Positions 35,126-47,439 of a stretch of DNA of 64,000 bases are shown piece after piece (positions within the stretch are counted from its first letter, which is position 1; each line of letters begins with the position of its first letter). The notes under the pieces are model-generated. The model ran no database searches. It was not told where the DNA came from and saw only the letters and a list, made by a program, of their open reading frames with translations. Source of the stretch: Omphiscola glabra (lineage: Eukaryota > Mollusca > Gastropoda > Lymnaeidae); NCBI GenBank assembly GCA_964017045.1, contig OZ024795.1, positions 52,096,350 through 52,160,349 of the forward strand, read 5' to 3'. The position numbers and the translations under genes were made by a program.

Positions 35126-35505
35126 TTTTTATAATTAGCTTCACCAACATCAAATATCTCCTCCTTCATGGGCGATCAAGGTATTGTAAAGACTTAAAAT
35201 ACCAAAAGTATACTTTTTTGTTTTTCTTCTTGTTTTTTTTTTATTTCAAGTATATTCCCAAATGAGTTGGTGATTTGCCATGGTCTGTTGACTTAAAGAT
35301 AGCCATTAGCCATCCTGTCAAAGATGGCCATTAGCCATCCTGTCCAACGTAGATAACCATGTGGTGTGTTTGTGTGCGGGGGGGGGGGAGCGTCTGTTGG
35401 ACACATCTTGGTATTGTAATAAATACAAACGATGTCTTAGGTGGGGGCCGACGGGGCCGACTAAGTAAATGATTAATGCAAATATTATCATTAATCAATT
35501 CACGC
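35126..35505. other. Unique spacer
   Basis: T-rich start, a short two-copy agccattagccatcctgt repeat at 35301-35342, and a G run at about 35379-35388. Confidence 0.5.
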
Positions 35506-35513
35506 CTTGTGTC

Positions 35514-35777
35514 CAGAGGCGTAGCATAGGGTGGCAGGGGGGGTACAGATGCACCCGGGCGCCAGCTAATTAGGGGCGCCAAAATGTGCTTTGGTATTAT
35601 TTTATTGATGAAAATAATGGGTTTGGGGGTTGAAAAAAGGAAAAGAGGGCGCTTTAAAGCGAATCTTGTCCCCGGGCGCGAACCTTGTCCCCGGGCGCGA
35701 ACCTTGTCCCGGGCGCGAACCTTGTCCCCGGCCGCGAACCTTGTCCCCGGGCGCCAAACACTCTAGCTACGCCACTG
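35514..35777. mobile_element. hAT element family D, copy 1, with internal 20-bp expansion
   Basis: A 264-bp element from cagaggcgtagcatagggtg to ctagctacgccactg, with perfect 8-bp target-site duplications cttgtgtc at 35506-35513 and 35778-35785. Inside, cttgtccccgggcgcgaac is repeated about five times at 35668-35760. Short non-autonomous elements with cagtggcgtagc ends are widespread in animals. Confidence 0.9.
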
Positions 35778-35968
35778 CTTGTGTCCATCAAATAAATAGG
35801 TCAATGAAATACCAATTCTATCAACAGCCCACCCAAGCCTTCGTTCGTTTATCTATTCACCCGTTGAATTATAAATCTATTTATCTACCCATCTATAAAT
35901 TCATCTGTCTATACATCAATTAGTCTGTCTCCCTGTCTCCAATTATTTTCTTGCACGAACTTAACACA

Positions 35969-36000
<32 letters not shown>
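35969..36000. repeat. A32 homopolymer
   Basis: An uninterrupted run of about 32 A. No retroelement body or processed transcript is recognised immediately upstream. Confidence 0.9.
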
Positions 36001-36002
<2 letters not shown>

Positions 36003-36502
36003 GTTTTGTACTCGATTCCAACACTGGAAACTTTCTATTTAGTAAATAGACGAGTACGATTCTTTTTTTGTTAAACTACTCATTTGCTTATATTTCTGGG
36101 AGCTAAAATTTCTTTTAAAGTACGTTGGGCAATAAATGCGTTCACCCCCCCCCCCCCCCCCCACCCACACGCATAGGTCAATATTTCATTTCTTTAATGA
36201 GGACGTTACGGTAAAGAATTCCATAGGGATTCTAAAAAATCGTGGTAAGAAAACTGGGTCGTGGGTGGGGTGAAGGAGGTGCTGAAATGCTAGGTATATG
36301 AAGGGTGGGCGCTGAGATGAACAAGCAGGGCGCTAGTGCATTATATCAGGAATACAGGGTCTTGAGTTAAAGTCAAGGGGTTATGAATGAAGATGAGGGG
36401 CTGTTTACATTGTGGTGTGTCAAAAAGCAAAGGGTCGAGGGTCAGTCAGAGATCAACAAATTACTTAGTGATGGCTTGTGTGTGTTTGTGCGTGCTTGTG
36501 TG
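36001..36502. other. Unique spacer
   Basis: C run at about 36147-36162. No gene. Confidence 0.4.
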
Positions 36503-36510
36503 TGTTTGTG

Positions 36511-36677
36511 CAGTGGCGTAAGAAAAGAAGGTGTGATGGGGAACTCTGTCCTGGGCCGCACATTTCTTCTTTAAACCGAGGTGTGGCAGTGTCGGCAATC
36601 TGTCCTATATTTGTTCGTGTAAGAGGACTGTAAAAGTACCCCTCCCCCGGGCGGCACTTACCCTAGCTACGCCACTG
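36511..36677. mobile_element. hAT element family D, copy 2
   Basis: A 167-bp element from cagtggcgtaagaaaagaag to ccctagctacgccactg. Target-site duplications are tgtttgtg and tgtgtgtg, 7 of 8, inside TG-rich sequence. No internal array. Confidence 0.85.
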
Positions 36678-36724
36678 TGTGTGTGCATCATACAAGTGTC
36701 ATTGTTGACTGCTAAATCTGGACT

Positions 36725-37200
36725 GTCACATACACCTAGCGAAGTCATCTACAACTGGCAAAGTCACATACACTTAGCGAAGACAACCTAGCGAAGTCAT
36801 CTACAACTGGCGAAGCCATATACAATCACAGACACCCAGATCAGTCACATACACCTAGCGAAGTCACATACACCTAGCGAAGTCACAGACATCTAGCAAA
36901 GTCACCTACAACTGGCGAAGTCACAAACACCTAGATAAGTCACAAACACCTAGATAAGTCATATACACCTAGCGAAGTCACATACACCTAGCGAAGTCAA
37001 ATACACCTAGCGAAGTCACAGACATCTAGCAAAGTCACCTACAACTGGCGAAGTCACAAACACCTAGATAAGTCACAAACACCTAGATAAGTCATATACA
37101 CCTAGCGAAGTCACATACACCTAGCGAAGTCACATACACCTAGCGAAGTCACATACACCTCGCGAAGTCACTTACACCTAGCGAAGTCACGTAACACTTT
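36725..37200. repeat. 19-bp tandem array
   Basis: About 24 copies of acctagcgaagtcacatac with ctacaactggc and agataagtc variants. A block of about 120 bp occurs twice near 36890-37110. Confidence 0.93.
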
Positions 37201-37433
37201 CGAAGCGCTCGCTGTCAGAAGTCAATGCTATTCTCAGTTAGATTCTGTCAGTTCATCTACTGCCTCATAATATCCCATAGATGATCCCACTCTCAGCAAT
37301 AGTTCTGCTTAATGACATAGAGAAGGAAGCAGCGGAGAATATTATCTAGGCTCGTTGGTGGGGCATGTTATGGGGTACGACCATGTAGGAAAAAACGATG
37401 TATTTTCGGTGAGAAACGAGCAAATGGATGGGT
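37201..37433. other. Unique spacer
   Basis: Nothing is recognised. Confidence 0.4.
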
Positions 37434-37755
37434 CATATCATTGGCGCTTTCATATCATTGGCGGTTTGTATCATTGGCGCTTTCATATCATTGGCGCTTT
37501 CATGTCATTGGCGCTTTCATATCATTTGCGCTTTCATATCATTGGCGCTTTCATATCATTGGCGCTTTCATATCATTGGCGCTTTCATATCATTTGCGCT
37601 TTCATATCATTGGCGCTTTCATATCATTTGCGCTTTCATATCATTTGCGCTTTCATATCATTGGCGCTTTCATATCAATCGGCAACGAGTCTATGTGCGA
37701 GGTTTCAGCTCGATAGCTTGACGGGAATTTGATCAATTTGGCCATCCACTGACCC
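37434..37755 (-). repeat. Dispersed repeat DR-A, copy 3 (partial), with internal 17-bp expansion
   Basis: Positions 37676-37755 (ggcaacgagtctatgtgc, gtttcagctcgatagc, tgacgggaa, tcaatttggcca) match the reverse complement of 47440-47520. The adjoining tandem unit tcatatcattggcgctt (15 copies at 37434-37676) lines up with the next DR-A segment, which is single-copy in the 27 and 47 kb copies. Confidence 0.75.
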
Positions 37756-37875
37756 CATTACGTCATTTACGTGAGTCAGAGATTTTGTTTTTTAAAATAT
37801 TGTCTGGTGCATCTACTTTGATTCTTCTAAGGTATCAGGTAATTGTTGCTTTGAACCCCTCTCTTTCTTGACATC

Positions 37876-38040
37876 CCCGGGACGCTAGACTTTTGATCGG
37901 GAGGCTAGACTTTTGATCGGGAGGCTAGACTTTTGATCGGGAGGCTAGACTTTTGATCGGGAGGCTAGACTTTTTATCGGGAGGCTAGACTTTTGATCGG
38001 GAGGCTAGACGTTTGATCGGGAGGCTAGACTTTTGATCGC
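37876..38040. repeat. 20-bp tandem repeat
   Basis: Eight copies of gaggctagacttttgatcgg. Confidence 0.95.
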
Positions 38041-38079
38041 GCATCTTTATTCTTAATAATGTTGTTAAACCGACATTGT

Positions 38080-38395
38080 TATTCTGACCATCTGATGACG
38101 GACATTGAAATGTGACCATCTGATGACGGACATTGAAATTGTGACCATCTGACGACGGACATTGAAATTGTGACCATATGATGACCGACATTGAAATTGT
38201 GACCATCTGATGACCGACATTGAAATTGTGACCATCTGATGACCGACATTGAAATTGTGACCATCTGATGACCGACATTGAAATTGTGACCATCTGATGA
38301 CCGACATTGAAATTGTGACCATCTGATGACCGACATTGAAATTGTGACTATCTGATGACCGACATTGAAATTGTGACCATCTGATGATGTAATGT
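38080..38395. repeat. 29-bp tandem array
   Basis: About 11 copies, core gatgaccgacattgaaattg then tgaccatct. The 85-132 codon minus-strand frames are artefacts. Confidence 0.96.
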
Positions 38396-38984
38396 AAACC
38401 CTCTCCTCCTCTCTCCCCCCCTCCCCCCGCCCCATGTAACTTTTTTTCCGGTTAGACTCATGAGCTAAGCGAATCACACGAGGAGAATGCTCTTTTGATT
38501 TCTGGAGTCAATGAAGATGGCGAAGTGTGTCGTCAGACGGTCATGTGATCGTAAGGGCCCCTGACAAGTCTCTTCCTGTGGAGATTGTCCCCGTTCTGGG
38601 CTGCCTAATGGCCGGCATTATCCGTGGGGACGGAGGAGACGGCCGCGCCCACAATCTTCGCCGCTGCGGCCGGGATAATTGGGTTGGGCAGAAGCCCCTC
38701 GTAGACCGAGCGCTTACTCAAAGTTACTGAAAAGTACGGGGAGGGGGAGGGAGGGTGGGGGTGAGGAGGGGGAACACTTGCGATGACGTGGAGGCTAAAC
38801 GTCTGCTGTGATGCTGTGTCGGTTTTACAAATGTTGTGCTTATTGTCGAACAGGTGCGGTGCTGGAAGCGTCGAGGAGTGATTGGTCTTAAGGAGGTGTT
38901 TAATGATTTATGGTTGGGGGCTGTTTCTAATAATGGGCTTTCTTATCACTGATTAGCGCTATTGGTCATGATGGGTTTAAGTTC
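38396..38984. other. Unique, partly CpG-rich spacer
   Basis: A CpG-rich patch at about 38570-38710 includes a 67-codon frame (38527-38730) with no recognisable domain. It is one of the few non-repetitive GC-rich patches in the window; no exon can be claimed. Confidence 0.4.
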
Positions 38985-39615
38985 TACTGATGGTTGATAT
39001 TTGATAGTGATTGGTTCTAGTAGTCCACTGATGGTTCATATTTGATAGTGATGAATTCTAGTCCACTGATGGTTCATATTTGATAGTGATGAATTCTAGT
39101 CCACTGATGGTTCATATTTGATAGTGATGAATTCTAGTCCACTGATGGTTGATATTTGATAGTGATGGCTTCTAGCCCACTGATGGTTCATATTTGATAG
39201 TGATGGGTTCTAGTCCACTGATGGTTCATATTTGATAGTGATGGGTTCTAGTCCACTGATGGTTGATATTTGATAGTGATGGCTTCTAGCCCACTGATGG
39301 TTTATGGTTGATAGTGATGGGTTCTAGTCCACTGATGGTTGATATTTGATAGTGATGGCTTCTAGCCCACTGATGGTTTATAGTTGATAGTGATGGGTTC
39401 TAGTCCACTGATGGTTCATATTTGATAGTGATGGCTTCTAGTCTACTGATGGTTCATATTTGCCAGTGATGGCTTCTAGTCTACTGATGGTTCATATTTG
39501 CCAGTGATGGCTTCTAGTCTACTGATGGTTCATATTTGCCAGTGATGGCATCTAGTCTACTGATGGTTCATATTTGCCAGTGATGGCTTCTAGTCTACTG
39601 ATGGTTCATATTTTA
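38985..39615. repeat. 38-bp tandem array
   Basis: About 16 copies, core actgatggttcatatttgat then agtgatgggttctagtcc. The right units have tgccagtgatgg. Confidence 0.96.
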
Positions 39616-39794
39616 TATAGCAGACCAATGCAGAAATTATTTCGATGAAGACGTCAGTGTTGCGCACGTTGTAGCCAAAATAGACGTAGCCAGGGAGACG
39701 AAGACACATCCTGTTGCAAAAATAGACGTACCTGTAAACATGTCGACAAACTCTGTAATCAAAATAGACTTGAAAGAGAGATGGTGGCGCTCTA

Positions 39795-40448
39795 ATGAAA
39801 CACGCGTTTGGTGTGCTTTCTAATGAAACACGCGTTTTGATGTGCGTTCTAATGAAACACGCGTTTTGATGTGCGTTCTAATGAAACACGCGTTTTGATG
39901 TGCGTTCTAATGAAACACGCGTTTGGTGTGCGTTCTAATGAAACACGCGTTTTGATGTGCGTTCTAATGAAACACGCGTTTTGATGTGCGTTCTAATGAA
40001 ACACGCGTTTTGATGTGCGTTCTAATGAAACACGCGTTTGGTGTGCGTTCTAATGAAACACGTGTTTTGATGTGCATTCTAATGAAACACGCGTTTTATG
40101 TGCATTCTAATAAAAAACACGCGTTTTGATTTGCGTTCTAATGAAACACGCGTTTTGATGTGCGTTCTAATTAAACACGCGTTGATGTGCGTTCTAATGA
40201 AACACGCGTTTTGATGTGCGTTATAATGAAACACGCGTTGATGTGCGTTCTAATGAAACACGCGTTTGGTGTGCGTTCTAATGAAACACGCGTTTGGTGT
40301 GCGTTCTAATGAAACACGCGTTTTGGTGTGCGTTCTAATGAAACACGCGTTTTGATGTGCGTTCTAATGAAACACGCGTTTTGATGTGCGTTCTAATGAA
40401 ACACGCGTTTGGTGTGCGTTCTAATGAAACACGCGTTTTGATGTGCAT
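39795..40448. repeat. 29-bp tandem array
   Basis: About 23 copies, core gaaacacgcgttttgatgtg then cgttctaat. Length variants in the T run and tttggtgtg alternates. Confidence 0.97.
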
Positions 40449-40524
40449 TTTAAGAGCGATCTAGAAGAAACACTCTAGATATTTGATAGTGATGGGATAT
40501 GAAGAGAGCCAACCACTAACATTA

Positions 40525-41950
40525 AGACTGTGTCAACTGTTGCTTGAAATTGTTAAGATTATGTCAACTGTTGCTTGAAATTCTTAAGACTATGTCAACT
40601 GTTGCTTGACATTCTTAAGACTATGTCAACTGTTGCTTGACATTCTTAAGACTATGTCAACTGTTGCTTGAAATTGTTAAGATTACGTCTACTATTGCTT
40701 GACATTCTTAAGACTATGTCAACTATTGCTTGAAATTCTTAAGACTATGTCAACTATTTCTTGAAATTCTTAGACTATGTCAACTATTGTTTGAAATTCT
40801 TAAGACGATGTCAACTATTGGTTAAAATTCTTAAGATTACGTCAACTATTGCTTGACATTCTTAAGACTATGTCAACTATTGCTTGACTTTCGTAAGACT
40901 ATGTCAACTATTGCTTGAAATTCTTAAGATTACGTCAACTATTGCTTGACATTCTTAAGAATATGTCAACTATTGCTTGACTTTCGTAAGACTATGTCAA
41001 CTATTGCTTGACATTCTTAAGACTATGTCAACTATTGCTTGACATTCTTAAGACCATGTCAACTATTGCTTGACATTCTTAAGACTATGTCAACTATTGC
41101 TTGAAATTCTTAAGAGCATGTCAACTATTGCTTAAAATTCTTAAGATTACGTCAACTATTGCTTGACATTCTTAAGACTATGTCAACTATTGCTTGACTT
41201 TCGTAAGACTATGTCAACTATTGCTTGAAATTCTTAAGATTACGTCAACTATTGCTTGACATTCTTAAGAATATGTCAACTATTGCTTGACTTTCGTAAG
41301 ACTATGTCAACTATTGCTTGACATTCTTAAGACTATGTCAACTATTGCTTGACATTCTTAAGACCATGTCAACTATTGCTTGACATTCTTAAGACTATGT
41401 CAACTATTGCTTGAAATTCTTAAGAGCATGTCAACTATTGCTTAAAATTCTTAAGATTACGTCAACTATTGCTTGACATTCTTAAGACTATGTCAACTAT
41501 TGCTTGACTTTCGTAAGACTATGTCAACTATTGCTTGAAATTCTTAAGATTACGTCAACTATTGCTTGACATTCTTAAGAATATGTCAACTATTGCTTGA
41601 CTTTCGTAAGACTATGTCAACTATTGCTTGACATTCTTAAGACTATGTCAACTATTGCTTGACATTCTTAAGACCATGTCAACTATTGCTTGACATTCTT
41701 AAGACTATGTCAACTATTGCTTGAAATTCTTAAGAGCATGTCAACTATTGCTTAAAATTCTTAAGATTACGTCAACTATTGCTTGACATTCTTAAGACTA
41801 TGTCAACTATTGCTTGAAATTCTTAAGACCATGTCAACTATTGCTTGAAATTCTTAAGATCATGTCAACTTTTGCTTGAAATTCTTAAGACCATGTCAAC
41901 TATTGCTTGAAATTCTTAAGACTATGTCAACTATTGCTTGAAATTGCTAA
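40525..41950. repeat. 31-bp tandem array with 310-bp higher-order repeat
   Basis: About 46 monomers of atgtcaactattgcttgaaa then ttcttaagact. Marker variants (taagagcatg followed by cttaaaattc, gattacg, gactttcgtaag, gaatatg) recur in the same order at 41111, 41421 and 41731, with a more diverged version at 40801. The period is exactly 310 bp, ten monomers. Confidence 0.97.
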
Positions 41951-42394
41951 AAGATCTAGCTCGAATGTGTTGGAGAAAAGTTTGGGGTGGAGGGGCGGGG
42001 GAGGAGAGGAGCTAGCTACCCCACTTTTATTTGGCCCTGTCATCGGAAAGCCTTTTACCCTTGTAAGGGCCAGACCTTGTACTGAAAGGCTATCATTACC
42101 ACGGATGACGATGTCTCCTCGAGTGACCAGAGATGAACCCCGGAATATACCAATTCGGATTCAAGTAGAGCAACGTCCTTTCATTTTCTGTGGTCAACAA
42201 CTGGGTTGCTTCTGAACGAGTCCGACTGACCACTGGCCCAGATTGCTGCTTCGAAAATCGTCCACACCAGTGGTTTATTTGATCCACTTACAGGCGCCAC
42301 GCAGACCAACACCCTCTTCCAGCACTCCCCCTCTTGAAAAAAGGGGAGGGAAATTTTTATTGTTGGCTACGGAAGCGTGCTTGTAAGGCGAGGG
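41951..42394. other. Unique spacer
   Basis: Nothing is recognised; a short frame at 41907-42215 has no domain. Confidence 0.4.
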
Positions 42395-43400
42395 AAAAAA
42401 AGGTGGCCCTACTGCACTGATGAAATGTTTACTGTACGCGTTGATACAGGTGGCCCAACTGCACGGATGAAATGTTTACTGTACGCGTTGATACAGGTGG
42501 CCCAACTGCACAGATGTAATGTTTACTGTACGCGTTGATACAGGTGGCCCAACTGCACAGATGTAATGTTTACTGTACGCGTTGATACAAGTGGCCATAC
42601 TGAACTGCACAGATGAAATGTTAACTGTACGCGTTGATACAGGTGGCCCTACTGAACTGCACAGATGAAATGTTAACTGTACGCGTTGATACAGGTATCC
42701 CTGCTGCACAGATGTAATGTTTACTGTACGCGTTGATACAGGTGGCCCAACTGCACAGATGTAATGTTTACTGTACGCGTTGATACATGTGGCCCAACTG
42801 CACAGATGTAATGTTTACTGTACGCGTTGATACAGGTGGCCCAACTGCACAGATGTAATGTTTACTGTACCCGTTGATACAGGTGACCCAACTGCACAGA
42901 TGTAATGTTTACTGTACGCGTTGATACAGGTATCCCTGCTGCACAGATGTAATGTTTACTGTACCCGTTGATACAGGTATCCCTGCTGCACAGATGTAAT
43001 GTTTACTGTACGCGTTGATACAAGTATCCCTGCTGCACAGATGTAATGTTTACTGTACCCGTTGATACAGGTATCCCTGCTGCACAGATGTAAGGTTTAC
43101 TGTACGCGTTGATACAGGTGGCCCAACTGCACAGATGTAATGTTTACTGTAAGCGTTGATACAGGTGGCCCAACTGCACAGATGTAATGTTTACTGTACG
43201 CGTTGATACAGGTGGCCCAACTGCACAGATGTAATGTTTAATGTACGCGTTGATACAGGTGGCCCAACTGCACAGATGTAATGTTTACTGTAAGCGTTGA
43301 TACAGGTGGCCCAACTGCACAGATGTAATGTTTACTGTAAGCGTTGATACAGGTGGCCCAACTGCACAGATGTAATGTTTACTGTAAGCGTTGATACATC
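42395..43400. repeat. 47-bp tandem array
   Basis: About 21 copies, cores acaggtggcccaactgcaca, gatgtaatgtttactgta and cgcgttgat. A tatccctgctgcaca variant forms a sub-block at 42690-43090. Unrelated to the 47-bp array at 9.1 kb. Confidence 0.97.
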
Positions 43401-43454
43401 CTTTTCTTCTTTGTTGTTTTCTTATTCCAATGTTGACATTTTATAGTCAGTTTT

Positions 43455-46400
43455 TTGTTGTTGTTGTTTTGTTTGTTTTTGTGGTAACTTAATGACGTTT
43501 TGTTTGTTTTTGTGGTAACTTAATGACGTTTTGTTTGTTTTTGTGGTAACTTAATGACGTTTTGTTTGTTTTTGTGGTAACTTAATGACGTTTTGTTTGT
43601 TTTTGTGGTAACTTAATGACGTTTTGTTTGTTTTTGTGGTAACTTAATGACGTTTTGTTTGTTTTTGTGGTAACTTAATGACGTTTTGTTTGTTTTTGTG
43701 GTAACTTAATGACGTTTTGTTTTGTTTTTGTGGTAACTTAATGACGTTTTGTTTTGTTTTTGTGGTAACTTAATGACGTTTTGTTTGTTTTTGTGGTAAC
43801 TTAATGACGTTTTGTTTGTTTTTGTGGTAACTTAATGACGTTTTGTTTGTTTTTGTGGTAACTTAATGACGTTTTGTTTGTTTTTGTGGTAACTTAATGA
43901 CGTTTTGTTTGTTTTTGTGGTAACTTAATGACGTTTTGTTTGTTTTTGTGGTAACTTAATGACGTTTTGTTTGTTTTTGTGGTAACTTAATGACGTTTTG
44001 TTTTGTTTTTGTGGTAACTTAATGACGTTTTGTTTTGTTTTTGTGGTAACTTAATGACGTTTTGTTTGTTTTTGTGGTAACTTAATGACGTTTTGTTTGT
44101 TTTTGTGGTAACTTAATGACGTTTTGTTTGTTTTTGTGGTAACTTAATGACGTTTTGTTTGTTTTTGTGGTAACTTAATGACGTTTTGTTTGTTTTTGTG
44201 GTAACTTAATGACGTTTTGTTTGTTTTTGTGGTAACTTAATGACGTTTTGTTTTGTTTTTGTGGTAACTTAATGACGTTTTGTTTTGTTTTTGTGGTAAC
44301 TTAATGACGTTTTGTTTGTTTTTGTGGTAACTTAATGACGTTTTGTTTGTTTTTGTGGTAACTTAATGACGTTTTGTTTGTTTTTGTGGTAACTTAATGA
44401 CGTTTTGTTTGTTTTTGTGGTAACTTAATGACGTTTTGTTTGTTTTTGTGGTAACTTAATGACGTTTTGTTTGTTTTTGTGGTAACTTAATGACGTTTTG
44501 TTTGTTTTTGTGGTAACTTAATGACGTTTTGTTTTGTTTTTGTGGTAACTTAATGACGTTTTGTTTTGTTTTTGTGGTAACTTAATGACGTTTTGTTTGT
44601 TTTTGTGGTAACTTAATGACGTTTTGTTTGTTTTTGTGGTAACTTAATGACGTTTTGTTTGTTTTTGTGGTAACTTAATGACGTTTTGTTTGTTTTTGTG
44701 GTAACTTAATGACGTTTTGTTTGTTTTTGTGGTAACTTAATGACGTTTTGTTTGTTTTTGTGGTAACTTAATGACGTTTTGTTTTGTTTTTGTGGTAACT
44801 TAATGACGTTTTGTTTGTTTTTGTGGTAACTTAATGACGTTTTGTTTGTTTTTGTGGTAACTTAATGACGTTTTGTTTGTTTTTGTGGTAACTTAATGAC
44901 GTTTGGTTTTGTTTTTGTGGTAACTTAATGACGTTTTGTTTTGTTTTTGTGGTAACTTAATGACGTTTTGTTTGTTTTTGTGGTAACTTAATGACGTTTT
45001 GTTTTGTTTTTGTGGTAACTTAATGACGTTTTGTTTGTTTTTGTGGTAACTTAATGACGTTTTGTTTGTTTTTGTGGTAACTTAATGACGTTTTGTTTGT
45101 TTTTGTGGTAACTTAATGACGTTTTGTTTGTTTTTGTGGTAACTTAATGACGTTTTGTTTGTTTTTGTGGTAACTTAATGACGTTTTGTTTTGTTTTTGT
45201 GGTAACTTAATGACGTTTTGTTTTGTTTTTGTGGTAACTTAATGACGTTTTGTTTGTTTTTGTGGTAACTTAATGACGTTTTGTTTGTTTTTGTGGTAAC
45301 TTAATGACGTTTTGTTTGTTTTTGTGGTAACTTAATGACGTTTTGTTTGTTTTGTGGTAACTTAATGACGTTTTGTTTGTTTTTGTGGTAACTTAATGAC
45401 GTTTTGTTTGTTTTTGTGGTAACTTAATGACGTTTTGTTTGTTTTTTTGGTAACTTAATGACGTTTTGTTTTGTTTTTGTGGTAACTTAATGACGTTTTG
45501 TTTTGTTTTTGTGGTAACTTAATGACGTTTTGTTTGTTTTTGTGGTAACTTAATGACGTTTTGTTTGTTTTTGTGGTAACTTAATGACGTTTTGTTTGTT
45601 TTTGTGGTAACTTAATGACGTTTTGTTTGTTTTTGTGGTAACTTAATGACGTTTTGTTTGTTTTTGTGGTAACTTAATGACGTTTTGTTTGTTTTTGTGG
45701 TAACTTAATGACGTTTTGTTTTGTTTTTGTGGTAACTTAATGACGTTTTGTTTTGTTTTTGTGGTAACTTAATGACGTTTTGTTTGTTTTTGTGGTAACT
45801 TAATGACGTTTTGTTTGTTTTTGTGGTAACTTAATGACGTTTTGTTTGTTTTTGTGGTAACTTAATGACGTTTTGTTTTGTTTTTGTGGTAACTTAATGA
45901 CGTTTTGTTTTGTTTTTGTGGTAACTTAATGACGTTTTGTTTGTTTTTGTGGTAACTTAATGACGTTTTGTTTTGTTTTTGTGGTAACTTAATGACGTTT
46001 TGTTTGTTTTTGTGGTAACTTAATGACGTTTTGTTTGTTTTTGTGGTAACTTAATGACGTTTTGTTTGTTTTTGTGGTAACTTAATGACGTTTTGTTTGT
46101 TTTTGTGGTAACTTAATGACGTTTTGTTTGTTTTTGTGGTAACTTAATGACGTTTTGTTTGTTTTTGTGGTAACTTAATGACGTTTTGTTTTGTTTTTGT
46201 GGTAACTTAATGACGTTTTGTTTGTTTTTGTGGTAACTTAATGACGTTTTGTTTGTTTTTGTGGTAACTTAATGACGTTTTGTTTGTTTTTGTGGTAACT
46301 TAATGACGTTTTGTTTGTTTTTGTGGTAACTTAATGACGTTTTGTTTTGTTTTTGTGGTAACTTAATGACGTTTTGTTTTGTTTTTGTGGTAACTTAATG

Positions 46401-46855
46401 ACGTTTTGTTTGTTTTTGTGGTAACTTAATGACGTTTTGTTTTGTTTTTGTGGTAACTTAATGACGTTTTGTTTGTTTTTGTGGTAACTTAATGACGTTT
46501 TGTTTGTTTTTGTGGTAACTTAATGACGTTTTGTTTGTTTTTGTGGTAACTTAATGACGTTTTGTTTTGTTTTTGTGGTAACTTAATGACGTTTTGTTTG
46601 TTTTTGTGGTAACTTAATGACGTTTTGTTTGTTTTTGTGGTAACTTAATGACGTTTTGTTTGTTTTTGTGGTAACTTAATGACGTTTTGTTTTGTTTTTG
46701 TGGTAACTTAATGACGTTTTGTTTGTTTTTGTGGTAACTTAATGACGTTTTGTTTGTTTTTGTGGTAACTTAATGACGTTTTGTTTGTTTTTGTGGTAAC
46801 TTAATGACGTTTTGTTTGTTTTTGTGGTAACTTAATGACGTTTTGTTTGTTTTTG
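43455..46855. repeat. 3.4-kb array of a 31/32-bp unit
   Basis: About 109 copies, core tttgtggtaacttaatgacg followed by ttttgtttgtt (31 bp) or ttttgttttgtt (32 bp). Substitutions are extremely rare, so the array is young or strongly homogenised. The 32-bp form usually occurs in pairs separated by six to seven 31-bp units. The plus strand is T/G-rich with very little C. Confidence 0.98.
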
Positions 46856-46902
46856 TTTTCTTCTTATTTATTTTTTTTTTACTTTAAGTTTGAGTATTAG
46901 CC

Positions 46903-47320
46903 TTTGATCCTGACGGCATTTCGGTTTCGGCGCCGAAAGTTGATCATTTTCGGCGTAGTTTAGGCCTGAGCCGTAACAGTAAAGTTAACTTTCGGTTAGA
47001 TTATCGGTTTCGGCCGAAAGTGATGTAGGCTTTCAGCCCGCAGCCAGAAGTCAGACTGTGACTTGGTCCGACTTCGGCCGGTCATCCGATATTTCGTTAT
47101 TGCTTGACGCCAAAAACTTAATTACAATTAGGCTTAGGCGAGGGTAAAATAGTTTCGTGACCAAAAAAAAGATACTAATGGAATGGTAAAACTTGTATCA
47201 TTATTTTTGCTTCATTTTCATTTATTTTTTTTAATTTAACGTTTCGGTGTCGGCCGATGTTAATTTTTTAACTGTTTCGGTTGGGGCCGAAAGCAGAAAA
47301 TCCCATTCGGTCGGTCTCTA
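46903..47320. mobile_element. Probable degraded hAT element family E
   Basis: About 418 bp containing several tttcggtttcggccgaaa-like motifs near both ends. The right end attcggtcggtctcta resembles the inverted tagaga-gcaccgaa ends of known hAT families. Candidate target-site duplications are tattagcc (46895-46902) and aattagct (47321-47328), 6 of 8. The left end is poorly preserved and there is no transposase. Confidence 0.55.
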
Positions 47321-47439
47321 AATTAGCTTACATTTTTACTCAATCTCTTCTGCTCCCGGCATGCATCGATAGGTAGCTTGGCGCGCTAGCACCCACCTTT
47401 GTACAACAGTGGTTTATAACAGCACTGAGTTATTAAAGC

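Noticed and set aside
38527..38730. 67-codon frame in a CpG-rich unique patch as a possible small gene
   Set aside because: No recognisable domain, splice context or conservation can be shown from this window alone.
43455..46855. T/G-rich array as a G-quadruplex or telomere-like tract
   Set aside because: G occurs singly or in pairs, without runs of three or more, so quadruplex formation is not supported.
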